A stretch of 64,000 nt of DNA from Irineochytrium annulatum (Eukaryota > Chytridiomycota > Chytridiomycetes > Chytridiales > Chytridiaceae): contig JADGJL010000010.1 of assembly GCA_027600665.1 (NCBI GenBank), positions 62,001 through 126,000 of the forward strand, in the 5' to 3' direction. Made by a program: the position numbers and the translations under genes. Positions 37,286 through 47,011 of the stretch are shown here, piece by piece (positions within the stretch are counted from its first letter, which is position 1; every line of letters starts with the position of its first letter). The notes under the pieces were generated by a model. That model did no database searches, was not told where the DNA came from, and saw only the letters and a program-made list of their open reading frames with translations.

Positions 37286-37356
37286 TAGTTTACATTGTAT
37301 TTATTGAATTATATACATATTCGGACAGATTACAATTTACGTTATGAGGTGTTTTC

Positions 37357-37410
37357 GTCGTTTATTTTACAAATGTTATGATATTGTTGTGTAAATCGAA
37401 AATAAACGAC
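37357..37410. promoter_or_regulatory. Long inverted repeat in the MFS/TetR intergenic region
   Basis: GTCGTTTATTTT (37357-37368) and AAAATAAACGAC (37399-37410) are perfect 12-bp arms 30 bp apart, lying between the two divergent genes. They may be two half-operators or a DNA loop site. Confidence 0.55.
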
Positions 37411-37456
37411 TGATTGTTTAAAATTGTAATGTTCCAAATTTGAAGGAGGGATACAC

Positions 37457-38062
37457 GTGAAAGATGAGAAGAAATCGCCTGTGGACCCAAGAATATTGCG
37501 AACACGTCAGTTAATTCGAGGTGCGTTTGTGGAGTTGCTGCAGGAAATGGATATTGAGAAATTGTCAGTGAACAAAATTGCCGAACGAGCGACGATCAAT
37601 CGGGTAACCTTCTATCTGCACTATCGGGATATTACGGATATGATGGAGAAGATGGCTGATGAGATGATTGAGCATATTGAACGGATCGTGGAAGAATATG
37701 CCCCTCATTTTGAGAAGCAAAGAACAGAAGAGGCCTGGCCAGTTCTGGTCAAGTTACTGGAGCATTTTGCAGAGAACGCTTCATTCTATCAGGTGGTACT
37801 TGCCACGAAGCGCACACCCATTTTCACAGAACGACTCCTAAAGCTGTTAAGTACCTTGGTCAAAGCTAAGATAGATCGAGCCGAAATGGAAGATGTGCTG
37901 GAGGATTCCGGCATTCACAAGGAAATCGCCATCTGGTATGGTTCGTCTGCTTTAATTGGTACCATTGTTGCCTGGCTGCGTAACGACATGCCTTATTCTC
38001 CGCATTTTCTGGCGAAACAATTCTCATTGATCCGTTCATACTCTTATAATGACCTGATATAA
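37457..38062 (+). CDS. TetR/AcrR family transcriptional regulator
   Basis: A 201-residue regulator with the N-terminal DNA-binding helices LSVNKIAERATINRVTFYLHY and a helical C-terminal sensor domain. It begins with GTG 37457, 6 bp after AAGGAGGG. It is divergent from the DHA2 MFS gene, which it probably represses until the pump's substrate binds. The gap between the two holds the two palindromes listed here. Confidence 0.88.
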   Translation: MKDEKKSPVDPRILRTRQLIRGAFVELLQEMDIEKLSVNKIAERATINRVTFYLHYRDITDMMEKMADEMIEHIERIVEEYAPHFEKQRTEEAWPVLVKLLEHFAENASFYQVVLATKRTPIFTERLLKLLSTLVKAKIDRAEMEDVLEDSGIHKEIAIWYGSSALIGTIVAWLRNDMPYSPHFLAKQFSLIRSYSYNDLI

Positions 38063-38159
38063 TCAAACTACAATCCACTGAACAATAACAGCAAACGGGG
38101 GGATATGACAGGGAAAATGCAAGCCATCGACTCATACATAACAGAGGAGGACTAATGTA

Positions 38160-38693
38160 ATGAAATATAGTGCAGAACGTATATATGTGAGATTTTGGAA
38201 GGTGGAGGATACCTCATTGCTTCTGGATCTTCAGGTTCGAAATCGTGAGGCAATTGAGAGAACCTCTGCAAGTCATAGGGATGACTCTTACTACAGCATG
38301 GAAAAGCAAAGGGAACTCATTGAGAGCTGGGACAAGAAAAGAGAAGAAGGAATTCGCTATTCCTTCGGTATTTTTCTACATACAACGGATGAACTTGTGG
38401 GTGAAATTTCATTGTTCAAGATCATAATGGATTCAACCCCCAAATGGATCGTAGGTTATGTGACGGATGTGCTGCATCAAGGAAAAGGGTATATGAGCGA
38501 AGCCCTGCAATGTGTGCTGGAATTTGCCAAACATGAAACTGAAATTACACGCATCGAGGCTGGCGCGGTACCTGATAATAGAGGTTCCATCCGTGTACTT
38601 CAAAAGGCAGGATTCACAGCGTGCGGGTCACAATCTGTCCCGATCCAGGGAACGTTAAAGGAGCATACGATGTTTGCTGTGGATATACAATGA
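38160..38693 (+). CDS. GNAT family N-acetyltransferase, RimJ/RimL-like
   Basis: A 177-residue protein of the Acetyltransf_3 type: ERIYVRFWKVEDTSLLLDLQ at the start, the acetyl-CoA motif VTDVLHQGKGYMSEALQCVL, and ITRIEAGAVPDNRGSIRVLQ followed by KAGF. These enzymes acetylate protein N-termini or small amines. A GAGGAGG site precedes ATG 38160; an ATG five bases earlier is followed at once by a stop. It lies 97 bp after the TetR gene. Confidence 0.85.
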   Translation: MKYSAERIYVRFWKVEDTSLLLDLQVRNREAIERTSASHRDDSYYSMEKQRELIESWDKKREEGIRYSFGIFLHTTDELVGEISLFKIIMDSTPKWIVGYVTDVLHQGKGYMSEALQCVLEFAKHETEITRIEAGAVPDNRGSIRVLQKAGFTACGSQSVPIQGTLKEHTMFAVDIQ

Positions 38694-38714
38694 GCAGGAT
38701 GAATCAGAATTAAC

Positions 38715-38738
38715 TATAATTTGAACCATATATTCAAA
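38715..38738 (+). promoter_or_regulatory. Possible promoter element and inverted repeat before response regulator 1
   Basis: A TATAAT hexamer (38715-38720) abuts the inverted repeat TTTGAA/TTCAAA (38720-38738, 7-bp centre), about 25 bp before the regulator start. No good -35 is seen at 17 bp. Confidence 0.3.
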
Positions 38739-38763
38739 CGTATCGGAGAGGACAGAAAAATCT

Positions 38764-39438
38764 ATGGCTACTATACTCGTTGCGGACGACGATCCGAACA
38801 TTCGCGAACTCGTCTGTCTCTTTCTCAAAAACGATGGATTCACGACGGTGGAAGCTGCGGACGGTAAGGAAGCTCTCACCGTGTACGGCGAGACGCCAGT
38901 GGATCTGGTCGTGCTTGATATTATGATGCCTGTTATGGACGGCTGGGCATTATGCAAGGAACTCCGCAGAGCCAATCCGGATCTCCCGTTACTCATGCTG
39001 ACGGCGAGAGGAGAGACTTGGGAGAAGGTAAAAGGATTCGAATTGGGTACGGATGATTATTTGACGAAACCGTTTGATCCATTGGAGCTTACCGCACGTG
39101 TCCGAGCATTACTGAAAAGATATAAAATTGGCTCCACACACACAATCCAGTTTGGCAATGTCATTCTGGATCGTCAGACGTATAAGGTGACGAGAGGTAC
39201 AGAATCGCTTACTTTACCACTGAAGGAATTCGAATTGCTATATAAGCTTGCTGGAACACCAGGCCAGGTCTATACACGTGAGCAGTTGATCGATCAGATA
39301 TGGGGTATTGATTACGCCGGAGATGATCGAACGATAGACGTACATATTAAGCGCCTGCGTGAACGATTCGCGACGACACCTGATTTTCGGATTGAAACGG
39401 TGCGTGGGCTAGGATACAGACTTGAGGCCCATGAATGA
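38764..39438 (+). CDS. OmpR/PhoB family response regulator 1
   Basis: A 224-residue regulator. The receiver domain has the acidic pocket VADDD, the phosphorylated Asp52 in VVLDIMMPVMDG and the conserved Lys in DYLTKPFDP. The C-terminal winged helix (PLKEFELLYKLAG to RTIDVHIKRLRERF) is of the OmpR type, which binds direct repeats with an 11-bp period. Its stop overlaps the kinase start (ATGA). It closely resembles the regulator at 47012. Likely target sites are the repeats at 40913, 42062 and 49123. Confidence 0.93.
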   Translation: MATILVADDDPNIRELVCLFLKNDGFTTVEAADGKEALTVYGETPVDLVVLDIMMPVMDGWALCKELRRANPDLPLLMLTARGETWEKVKGFELGTDDYLTKPFDPLELTARVRALLKRYKIGSTHTIQFGNVILDRQTYKVTRGTESLTLPLKEFELLYKLAGTPGQVYTREQLIDQIWGIDYAGDDRTIDVHIKRLRERFATTPDFRIETVRGLGYRLEAHE

Positions 39439-40805
39439 TCAGATCATTATACATTCGTGTGGTGCTGACCTTTCTGATCTCTGTCATCGCTGGTACAGTT
39501 ATTTCTTTTTTTATGTCAACCTGGATATTCGAAGATAAATTGAACGAAAATGCCCGAATTAACATACGCAACTTTGGCCAAGACGTAGTGCAGATATATA
39601 AGACGATGCCTCTGGATGAAGCAGAATTATTCGTTAGCAATATGAAACAGCTTGATTCATATCATATTCGAATTTATGATGCAACGGGCAAGCTCCAGAC
39701 TTATGGGAAGCTTAATGGACATAAATCAGCTGCTGTATCGAAAGAGCAACTTAAAAAAGTGTTAGATGGAGGGGTTGTTCAAGACACACCCAAGGGGATC
39801 GCTACCGTTCTTTTGGGGTTACCGATCAAGACGGAAATGGGCACAAAAGCGATGTTTTTGGAAACACTCGCACCGCCCTCCGCCTCTTTTGTAGTGCAGT
39901 TTGGCTTAATCTTTGCAAGCTGTTCGTTGATTGCAGGAAGTCTGCTGATTCTGATTGCTTCTGTATACCTGGTTAGACCAATCAAGAAATTGACCAAAGC
40001 GACCAAACGGATTGCAGCTGGAGATTTCAATGTCAGGCTGAACATCACGCAAAAGACTGAGATAGGTACGTTGGCTCGCAGTTTTGAAGAGATGATGCAC
40101 GATCTGCAGCAGTTGGAGCAGATGCGCAGGGAATTCGTTACGAATGTTTCGCACGAGGTTCAGTCTCCACTCACCTCGATATCCGGTTACGCTTCGGCAC
40201 TGAAGCAGGTAAACCTCTCAGAACAAGAGCGGAACCGTTATCTGGATATTATTATTGCTGAAGCCAAGCGAATGTCCAAAATGAGCGACAGCCTGCTCAA
40301 GCTGAGTTTGCTTGAATCGCAGTCACAGCAACTTCGGCTCAATACCTTAAGTCTGGATGAACAGATCCGAAGGGTTATCGTGGCACTCCAGCCGCAATGG
40401 TCTGCGCGCAATATTCATTTCGAGCTTGATTTGGAGAACGTAAAGGTGACGGCTGATCACGATCAGTTAAATCAGGTATGGACGAACATTCTGGGAAACA
40501 GCATCAAGTTCTCCAATGATGGCGGCATGATTAAAGTCAGTATTGAAGAGGATATCAAAAATGTGACTATCCGAATGTCCGACACGGGCATCGGTATTCC
40601 CCTTGAAGACCAGAAGCGTATATTCGAGCGCTTTTTCAAGGCGGATCGTTCCCACAGTCGTAAATATGACGGCAGTGGTATGGGACTTGCTATCGTTAAA
40701 CAGATCGTATCGCTTCATCAGGGTGACATTCGAGTGGAAAGTGAACCTGGTCAAGGGACGTCCTTTGTCATCACGTTGCCCATCCATCCACCAACGGATA
40801 GTTAG
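39435..40805 (+). CDS. Membrane sensor histidine kinase 1
   Basis: A 456-residue kinase. Membrane segments lie at about residues 8-30 and 151-180 and enclose an extracellular sensor of about 120 residues. A HAMP linker follows (RPIKKLTKATKRIAAGDFNV), then the dimerisation domain with His240 in NVSHEVQSPLTSIS and the ATPase boxes (N box near DHDQLNQVWTNILGNSIKFS, G boxes DTGIGI and GSGMGLAIVK). The unusual E-V-Q-S-P-L form of the H-box is shared with the paralogue at 47683. It forms an overlapping pair with response regulator 1. Confidence 0.93.
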   Translation: MIRSLYIRVVLTFLISVIAGTVISFFMSTWIFEDKLNENARINIRNFGQDVVQIYKTMPLDEAELFVSNMKQLDSYHIRIYDATGKLQTYGKLNGHKSAAVSKEQLKKVLDGGVVQDTPKGIATVLLGLPIKTEMGTKAMFLETLAPPSASFVVQFGLIFASCSLIAGSLLILIASVYLVRPIKKLTKATKRIAAGDFNVRLNITQKTEIGTLARSFEEMMHDLQQLEQMRREFVTNVSHEVQSPLTSISGYASALKQVNLSEQERNRYLDIIIAEAKRMSKMSDSLLKLSLLESQSQQLRLNTLSLDEQIRRVIVALQPQWSARNIHFELDLENVKVTADHDQLNQVWTNILGNSIKFSNDGGMIKVSIEEDIKNVTIRMSDTGIGIPLEDQKRIFERFFKADRSHSRKYDGSGMGLAIVKQIVSLHQGDIRVESEPGQGTSFVITLPIHPPTDS

Positions 40806-40860
40806 GCTCGCAGGATAGGCCAAAGAATTAAAATCGGATGATTGAATACCGGATTTTCAT

Positions 40861-40909
40861 ACCATGTGTAACATGCAAGTTTCCTTGCATGTTACACATG
40901 GTTTTTTTG
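40861..40909 (+). terminator. Strong Rho-independent terminator after kinase 1
   Basis: ACCATGTGTAACATGCAAG and its exact complement form a 19-bp perfect stem with a TTTC loop, followed by TTTTTTT. Confidence 0.9.
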
Positions 40910-40912
40910 CTT

Positions 40913-40967
40913 GTTCATATTCCGTTCATATTCCGGTCACGGAGAGTACATCTTTGTTGGTTAGGCT
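40913..40967 (+). promoter_or_regulatory. Predicted response-regulator activated promoter 1 (four 11-bp repeats)
   Basis: Hexamers GTTCAT, GTTCAT, GGTCAC and GTACAT start at 40913, 40924, 40935 and 40946, exactly 11 bp apart. TAGGCT, a TANNNT -10, begins 11 bp after the last one ends. The same arrangement recurs at 42062 and 49123. Such spacing is the mark of OmpR/PhoB-type activators that bind over the -35 region. Confidence 0.65.
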
Positions 40968-41014
40968 TGCATTAACGGCCTCTTAGGCCAATACACAGAT
41001 GAGGACAGGAGCAG

Positions 41015-42004
41015 ATGAATGTGAATCAACAAGCAGACAAAAGCGTGCGGAGTAAGAGCAAAACAAAAAAAGTGTTAAGCATTTTGTTAAAAGTGCTTGC
41101 CGCAATCATTTTAGTAATTTTACTTTTTGTAGCTACCGTATATACGGTTAACAAAATCAGTAGTTATTCAGAGCAAAAAAGAATGGAGCCTTATGGTCAA
41201 CATGTTTCCGTGGATGGGAAAAATATGAATGTGTTCATTCAAGGTGAAGGCGAGGAAACGATTGTGCTTTTGCCGGGTTTTGGAACAGCGTCACCTGCAC
41301 TAGATTTTAAGCCACTTATCTCGGAGTTAACCCCATATTATAGAGTCGTCGTGGTGGAACCTTTTGGTTATGGATTAAGTGATCAGACCGAAAGGGAACG
41401 CAGTACAGCAAATATCGTAAGCGAAATACATGAAGCGCTGCAAAATCTTCGTATTGATCGGTATATTCTCATGGGTCATTCCATATCGGGGATCTATAGT
41501 CTGGATTATGTGAACAAATATGCTGATGAAGTAAGTGCATACGTTGGGCTGGACACCAGTGTTCCAGCGATTAGTGAACAGAAGGTTGAAGCATCAGAAA
41601 TCGTACCGATTAAATGGTACCGTAACTTGGGTTTCCCACGTTTGCAATTGAAAATGAGTGATGATCCATATGCTGGGCTTCCGTATGATGAACAAACCAA
41701 AGAACAATTGAACATTTTGATACAAAAGAACATGTTTAATTCAACTCAGTTAAACGAAATTGTAAGCATGTATTCCAATTTTAAAGCAGCTGAACAGTTA
41801 ACGTTCCCAGTTGATCTCCCGGTTCTTTTCTTTGTTCAAAAGAATCATCCTGCAGTGGACAATTGGGTTCCCGAACACGAGAAGTTAATAGAGAACTCTG
41901 CGCGTGGTGAAATGGTGCTGCTGGAAGCAAATCATTATCTATACCGTTCCCATGCCAAAGAAATCGCTGCACAGTTCAGGGAGTTTATGGGAGGATCTCA
42001 ATAA
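41015..42004 (+). CDS. Membrane-anchored alpha/beta hydrolase 1
   Basis: A 329-residue protein. A basic N-terminus and one membrane segment (about residues 25-48) precede an extracellular alpha/beta hydrolase domain. The oxyanion region reads VLLPGFGTASPALDF, the nucleophile elbow is GHSISG, and a late histidine in EANHYLYRS is probably the catalytic one. RBS ACAGGAGC precedes the ATG. It is one of three paralogues in the cluster and is expressed from the repeat promoter that follows the kinase terminator. Substrate unknown; a lipid or ester in the envelope is possible. Confidence 0.85.
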   Translation: MNVNQQADKSVRSKSKTKKVLSILLKVLAAIILVILLFVATVYTVNKISSYSEQKRMEPYGQHVSVDGKNMNVFIQGEGEETIVLLPGFGTASPALDFKPLISELTPYYRVVVVEPFGYGLSDQTERERSTANIVSEIHEALQNLRIDRYILMGHSISGIYSLDYVNKYADEVSAYVGLDTSVPAISEQKVEASEIVPIKWYRNLGFPRLQLKMSDDPYAGLPYDEQTKEQLNILIQKNMFNSTQLNEIVSMYSNFKAAEQLTFPVDLPVLFFVQKNHPAVDNWVPEHEKLIENSARGEMVLLEANHYLYRSHAKEIAAQFREFMGGSQ

Positions 42005-42061
42005 CCCCATTATCCATTAGAATAAGCGCCTGCTCCGTCACGTCATAACATTTCTTTACTT

Positions 42062-42116
42062 GTTCATATTCAGTTCATATTGTCGTCACGGAGAGTACAT
42101 GTGCATTGGATAAAGT
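42062..42116 (+). promoter_or_regulatory. Predicted response-regulator activated promoter 2 (four 11-bp repeats)
   Basis: GTTCAT, GTTCAT, CGTCAC and GTACAT start at 42062, 42073, 42084 and 42095; TAAAGT (-10, 42111-42116) follows after 10 bp. Sequence and spacing match the sites at 40913 and 49123. Confidence 0.65.
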
Positions 42117-42173
42117 TTCATTAGCGGCAAAGAAGAATACTCAACTACCAGTTCAGGACAGGAGAAGATTAGC

Positions 42174-43157
42174 GTGACACAACCAGAAGGCAAGAAAGCC
42201 AAGAATAGAACCAGGGTCAAGAAGGTACGAAATATTATACTTAAAATACTAGGAGCAATCTTAATTGCCATTGTTCTGTTTCTAGGTATTGTTTATATCA
42301 CAAATGTAATCAGCAGTAATTCTGAGGCGAAAAAGATTGAGTCTTACGGTCAGCATGTATCTGTAGACGGAAAAAATATGAATGTACTCATTCAAGGTGA
42401 AGGCAAGGAAACGATTGTGCTTCTGCCTGGTTATGGAACAGCAACACCAGTGCTTGATTTCAAGTTGCTTATTGATCAATTATCACCATATTACAAAGTG
42501 GTTGCTGTTGAGCCATTCGGTTATGGATTAAGTGATGAAACTGAAAAAGAAAGAACCACGGAGAATATCGTAAGTGAAATTCATGAAGCTCTGCAGCAAC
42601 TTGATATTCAGCAGTACATGCTCATGGGTCACTCTATAGCGGGCATTTACGGTATTGATTATGTGAACAAATATACGGATGAGGTTACTGCCTTTGTCGG
42701 TATTGATAGCAGTGTATCCACCCAACCAAGTATTACAGATGCGAAGTTCCCCTTAAAAACGTTTGCTCTTCTTAGAAATACAGGTCTCTTGAGATTAATG
42801 ATGAAAGTGGGTGCAGATCCCTATGAGGGACTGGCATTCGATGAACAAACGGTTGAGCAGATGAGAATGATTTCGAATAAAAACATGTACAATCCCACCT
42901 CATTAAACGAGATGGACCATATTTATACCAATTTTAAAGGTGCTCAAGGTTTAAGCTTCCCTAAAAATCTTCCACTTCTGCTCTTTGTACAAGCGAATAA
43001 TGAAGGGGTAGAAGGATGGATCCCCTTGCATGAAGGACAGATCAAAGACTCGGTTCATGGGAAAGTAATTCCAATGGATGGTTCCCATTATTTACATCAT
43101 ACGCAATTCAAAAAAATTGCTGAAGATGTTAGAGCTTTTATGGCTGAAGCGAAATAA
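42174..43157 (+). CDS. Membrane-anchored alpha/beta hydrolase 2
   Basis: A 327-residue paralogue of the preceding protein with the same order: basic N-terminus, one membrane helix (about residues 20-43), then an alpha/beta hydrolase domain with VLLPGYGTATPVLDF, the elbow GHSIAG and a late histidine in DGSHYLHHT. It begins with GTG at 42174, after ACAGGAGAAG. It has its own repeat promoter rather than depending on hydrolase 1. The extracellular placement follows from the single N-terminal helix with positive residues before it. Confidence 0.85.
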   Translation: MTQPEGKKAKNRTRVKKVRNIILKILGAILIAIVLFLGIVYITNVISSNSEAKKIESYGQHVSVDGKNMNVLIQGEGKETIVLLPGYGTATPVLDFKLLIDQLSPYYKVVAVEPFGYGLSDETEKERTTENIVSEIHEALQQLDIQQYMLMGHSIAGIYGIDYVNKYTDEVTAFVGIDSSVSTQPSITDAKFPLKTFALLRNTGLLRLMMKVGADPYEGLAFDEQTVEQMRMISNKNMYNPTSLNEMDHIYTNFKGAQGLSFPKNLPLLLFVQANNEGVEGWIPLHEGQIKDSVHGKVIPMDGSHYLHHTQFKKIAEDVRAFMAEAK

Positions 43158-43224
43158 ATAGGGGTAAACGTACAACCTTTGAATTAACAGATCTGTATGA
43201 ACGAATCTATATGAACGAATATGA

Positions 43225-43247
43225 AAAACCGCCCTGTGTGGCGGTTT
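43225..43247 (+). terminator. Weak hairpin after hydrolase 2
   Basis: AAACCGCC and GGCGGTTT pair perfectly around CTGTGT, but only TTTCT follows, so termination may be partial and the PAF-acetylhydrolase-like gene may be reached by read-through. Confidence 0.5.
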
Positions 43248-43252
43248 CTACA

Positions 43253-43275
43253 ACATGGTCAATAACATGGTCAAT
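43253..43275 (+). repeat. Tandem direct repeat before the PAF-acetylhydrolase-like gene
   Basis: ACATGGTCAAT occurs twice with a 12-bp period, about 36 bp before the start codon at 43311. It may be a regulator site; it differs from the GTTCAT repeats. Confidence 0.4.
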
Positions 43276-43310
43276 CCGGACGTTGCTGTAATGAGAGAGA
43301 GGAAATATAA

Positions 43311-44765
43311 ATGAGATTATTTGAGATACTTTTAGTTCTATCCTGCTTCGCTTTACTCGCAGACTTACTATTTATTAAAAGAAGTGCAAAGAAAACAGGC
43401 CTAGGTATAGGTATAGGAAGCAGTGTCATACTCGTAGCTCATTTATTGGTTGAGGGATACAGATGGCAGTTGCTTTTGGTATATATCATGACGGCGCTAT
43501 TTATAATCATCGTTTTACTCCGGCATTCCGACAAGATGATCCATCTAAAAATAGGAAAGGTATTGAAGTATAGTTTATCTTCCCTAATCGTCATTCTGCT
43601 TGTTGCTTCTACCCTCTTGTCGGTATACTTACCTGTCTTTGATTTGCCGAAGCCCGAGGGTCCAGAGAAAGTAGGTACTCAAACCTTCCATTTTACAGAT
43701 CAGAACAGAGATGAAATCTTGACTGAAGATCAAACCGATAAGAGGGAGTTAATGGTTCAAGTCTGGTACCCTACTGAAAACATTAGTAACAAGAAACGTG
43801 ACACGCTGTTTCCAAATAATAAAGAAATGTTCAAAACGTATATTCAGAGCTTCTCTGCTTCTTTGAAACTGCCTGAATTTGTGCTCGACTACTGGAAATA
43901 TAGTCATAGCAACTCTTATGAAAATGTAGAAATATTACCTTCGGCAAGTCCTAATCCTGTGGTGCTGCTATCTCATGGTATGGGAACCAGTAGAGTTCTA
44001 CAGGCATCACAGGCGGAGAATCTGGCCAGTCATGGGTTTATCGTAGTGACAATCGATCATACGTACAGCACGTTTGCTACCCTCTTTCCTGATGGTCGTG
44101 TAACGGGGTATACAACAAAGATGACAACCATAGATGACCGCAGAGAAGTTGGCGATATATGGACAAAAGACGTGGAGTTTGTAATTGATCAAATTGAAAA
44201 GCTGAATTCAGGTGCAATTGAAAGTCAGTTTAAAGGAAAAATCGATGTAGATAACATCGGTGCGATGGGGCATTCTTTTGGGGGTGCAACGGCGTTTAAT
44301 GCAACGTATTTGGATCATCGAATCAAGGCCGGGGTTAATATGGATGGGTCACTGAATGAAGTAGAAGATAGAGATGATATAAACAAGCCGTTTATGTTTA
44401 TCAGATCGGGAAATTTTGAAGAGTGGTTAGCCACTTTTGAAAAGGATAGAAATTCGGATGACGAAGTAACTAAGTTTCTTTCAGATGAGCTGCACATTAT
44501 GAAAAATGTTATTGAACATGGGGGAAATGTAATTTATATAGAAGGAACCCAGCACTTCAATTTCACGGATCTTCAATTTTATTCAGAACTGATTAAACTG
44601 TCCGGGATCACAGGAGAGATCAATGGTAAGAGAGGTTCAAATATCGTAAATCAATATGTACTCGATTTCTTTAACAAACAATTGAAAGGAACGGGTGGAA
44701 ACCTGATTCAGGGGCCGAGCGACATCTATCCAGAGGTGAAATTTGTAGATCCGAAAGAACTGTAA
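43311..44765 (+). CDS. PAF-acetylhydrolase-like alpha/beta hydrolase with N-terminal membrane domain
   Basis: A 484-residue protein. The first ~115 residues hold three or four hydrophobic segments, and the rest is an alpha/beta hydrolase of the platelet-activating-factor acetylhydrolase/dienelactone hydrolase type: VVLLSHGMGTSR (oxyanion), nucleophile in GHSFGGATA, and a late histidine in EGTQHFNFTD. A family member of this kind cuts acyl groups from lipids or esters. The ATG is preceded by GAGAGAGG. It is followed after 35 bp by the class C serine hydrolase and probably shares a transcript with it. Confidence 0.85.
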   Translation: MRLFEILLVLSCFALLADLLFIKRSAKKTGLGIGIGSSVILVAHLLVEGYRWQLLLVYIMTALFIIIVLLRHSDKMIHLKIGKVLKYSLSSLIVILLVASTLLSVYLPVFDLPKPEGPEKVGTQTFHFTDQNRDEILTEDQTDKRELMVQVWYPTENISNKKRDTLFPNNKEMFKTYIQSFSASLKLPEFVLDYWKYSHSNSYENVEILPSASPNPVVLLSHGMGTSRVLQASQAENLASHGFIVVTIDHTYSTFATLFPDGRVTGYTTKMTTIDDRREVGDIWTKDVEFVIDQIEKLNSGAIESQFKGKIDVDNIGAMGHSFGGATAFNATYLDHRIKAGVNMDGSLNEVEDRDDINKPFMFIRSGNFEEWLATFEKDRNSDDEVTKFLSDELHIMKNVIEHGGNVIYIEGTQHFNFTDLQFYSELIKLSGITGEINGKRGSNIVNQYVLDFFNKQLKGTGGNLIQGPSDIYPEVKFVDPKEL

Positions 44766-44800
44766 TTAGCCAAAATATTTAAACTCAGGAGATGATGTGA

Positions 44801-46891
44801 ATGGGACGACAAACGGGAAAACGAACTTCAATCACCGCCTTAACTCTGGTGTTAATGATGTTAGCTCCAATGTCAGTCATGGCCGCACCAGCTACGAGTA
44901 ACAACAGCGATTTAACGTATGAACCAACCAAGAAAATAGTAGCGGAGAAAGCGAAGATCCTAACTGAGACGTACGGTACGACCAGTGTACAATATGCATT
45001 AATCGATGCTGGAGAGATTGTGGTGTCCGGTCAAACGGGCAAGAACGATATAGAGGATAAAGTACCGCTTACTTCAGATACAATCTACGGCATCGGCTCA
45101 ACAAGTAAAATGTTTCTTACAGCTTCTGTTATGAAGCTTGTTGATGATGGCAAGATCGATTTGGATGTGCCAATTGTGAACTATTTACCTGATTTTAAGA
45201 TGAAAGATAACCGGTACAAATTAATCACACCACGTATGTTGTTGAATCATTCCGCTGGTCTACTAGGCAGCTCCGGTAGCAATGCTACATTATACGGGGA
45301 TAATGACACGTATTCACATGACACGTTTCTGGAGCAATTGGCGAACCAACACCTGAAGGCTGATCCTGGCGCGTACTCGGTGTATAGTAACGACAGTTTT
45401 ACGTTAGCCGAGATTCTAGTTGAAAGAGTGAGCGGCATGGGCTTTACTGCATTTATACACAAATATATTACAGAGCCCCTGGACATGAAACATACCAAAA
45501 CACCGCAGGATGTCGTTGATCCGGCAGCAATGGCGGGAATCTATTCTCCTTTGGTTGAAGGCCAGCTTCCTCAAGAGAATTATAATATCATTGCTACTGG
45601 AGGCATCTATTCCACTGCTGAGGATCTGGTGAAATTTTCACAAATCTTCACGGGAGAATTCGATGGCATTTTTTCCAATAAGTCGGTAGGAGCCATGGCG
45701 CAGGAAGAATACAAAAGAGGTATGTGGCCGGAGGATAGCGACACGTCTATATCTTACGGGTTAGGGTGGGATAGTGTACATTTGTACCCATTCAGTGAAT
45801 ATGGCATCAAAGCTATTACCAAAGGTGGGGATACCATATCGTATCACTCCTCATTAATTGTACTGCCAGAATACAATCTGGCTGCAGCCGTTACCTCATC
45901 AGGGGGAACGAGTGCCAGAGATCAGTTTATTGCAAGTGAATTATTACTCAGTGCACTTGAGGAAAAGGGCATTATTACAGAACGAAAGCCGGAAAAATCG
46001 TTTGGCGTACCAGTGAAGGCAGATATGCCTAAAGAAATATCCACGTATGCGGGTATATACGGTTCTAATAATTCGGTGAAGAAGATCGAAATGAATCATG
46101 CTGGAAAAATGACTGTATCCGCGCTAACAGCTCCAAATAATTCGGCTCAAGAATACACATATACAGCGGATGGTACGTTTGTTAACGATAAAGGCACAGA
46201 AAAGCTGAAATTCGTTACAGAGCAGAATGGAAGGACATATCTATGGTCTCGATCTTATATATCCATGCCGGGACTGGGACAGTTGGCGTTCTCCGAATAT
46301 ACGGCGGAGAAGCTGGAAGCCAATGAATTATCCCAAGATATTACTGCCTCATGGGAGCAGCGTGAAGGTAAGAGATACTACGTGGTGAATCAGAAGTATA
46401 CATCAACTGTATATCTCCATTCATCACCAATTCTTTCTTTTCATATGAATGAAGAGACCCCAGGGTATATGACCAATAGTAAGATTATTGGAGCCAACAA
46501 AGCAGTCACAGATCTTCAAATCCCTGGTATGGCAGGACGGGATTCAAAGGAAATTTATTTCGCTGAAAAGAATGGAGTAGAGTACATTACAGCTGTAGGT
46601 AGCATATACGCCAGTGAGGAAATCGTACAATCACTCTATTCGGGCAAACAATCTGTAACAACGATTCAATCAGACGGTTACGCCAAATGGTTTTCTATAC
46701 CATCAACGGTGAATGGAAAAGTCATGACCGTTAAACTGCCTTCAAATGGTGCCTTTGCCGTATATGATCAAAAGGGCATTTGTATTAATCACACCGTGGT
46801 CAGCGGTAAGAATGAGGTTGTTTTACCGGAAAACGGTCGCATTGTATTTGCAGGTGACGTTGGTTCCACATTTGAAATTTCATTGAAATAG
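44801..46891 (+). CDS. Secreted class C serine hydrolase (beta-lactamase/esterase family) 1
   Basis: A 696-residue protein with a cleavable signal peptide (basic start, hydrophobic core, AMA-type cut near residue 29). The beta-lactamase-family domain (about residues 45-400) carries the SxxK motif in GSTSKMF, the YxN motif in YSNDSF and KGGDT as the third element. Roughly 300 further residues form a beta-rich C-terminal part without a known family. Such proteins are D-amino peptidases, esterases or penicillin-recognising enzymes rather than true beta-lactamases. A close paralogue is at 49239. Confidence 0.87.
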   Translation: MGRQTGKRTSITALTLVLMMLAPMSVMAAPATSNNSDLTYEPTKKIVAEKAKILTETYGTTSVQYALIDAGEIVVSGQTGKNDIEDKVPLTSDTIYGIGSTSKMFLTASVMKLVDDGKIDLDVPIVNYLPDFKMKDNRYKLITPRMLLNHSAGLLGSSGSNATLYGDNDTYSHDTFLEQLANQHLKADPGAYSVYSNDSFTLAEILVERVSGMGFTAFIHKYITEPLDMKHTKTPQDVVDPAAMAGIYSPLVEGQLPQENYNIIATGGIYSTAEDLVKFSQIFTGEFDGIFSNKSVGAMAQEEYKRGMWPEDSDTSISYGLGWDSVHLYPFSEYGIKAITKGGDTISYHSSLIVLPEYNLAAAVTSSGGTSARDQFIASELLLSALEEKGIITERKPEKSFGVPVKADMPKEISTYAGIYGSNNSVKKIEMNHAGKMTVSALTAPNNSAQEYTYTADGTFVNDKGTEKLKFVTEQNGRTYLWSRSYISMPGLGQLAFSEYTAEKLEANELSQDITASWEQREGKRYYVVNQKYTSTVYLHSSPILSFHMNEETPGYMTNSKIIGANKAVTDLQIPGMAGRDSKEIYFAEKNGVEYITAVGSIYASEEIVQSLYSGKQSVTTIQSDGYAKWFSIPSTVNGKVMTVKLPSNGAFAVYDQKGICINHTVVSGKNEVVLPENGRIVFAGDVGSTFEISLK

Positions 46892-46932
46892 ATGAATTCT
46901 AGTAAGGTAGCATGTTTAACGAAACTAAGAAG

Positions 46933-46965
46933 GCAGCCGATCAAAGTAATCGGCTGCTTTTGTTC
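46933..46965 (+). terminator. Rho-independent terminator after serine hydrolase 1
   Basis: GCAGCCGAT and ATCGGCTGC are perfect 9-bp arms followed by TTTT, between serine hydrolase 1 and response regulator 2. Confidence 0.8.
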
Positions 46966-47011
46966 AATTGAAGAAAATATATTTATATTCTTTTTTCGGA
47001 GAGTGGAAACG

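Noticed and set aside
43198..43216. Fourth GTTCAT-type regulator site (two ATGAAC words on the forward strand)
   Set aside because: The two words are 13 bp apart, not 11, there are no further boxes and no suitably placed -10.
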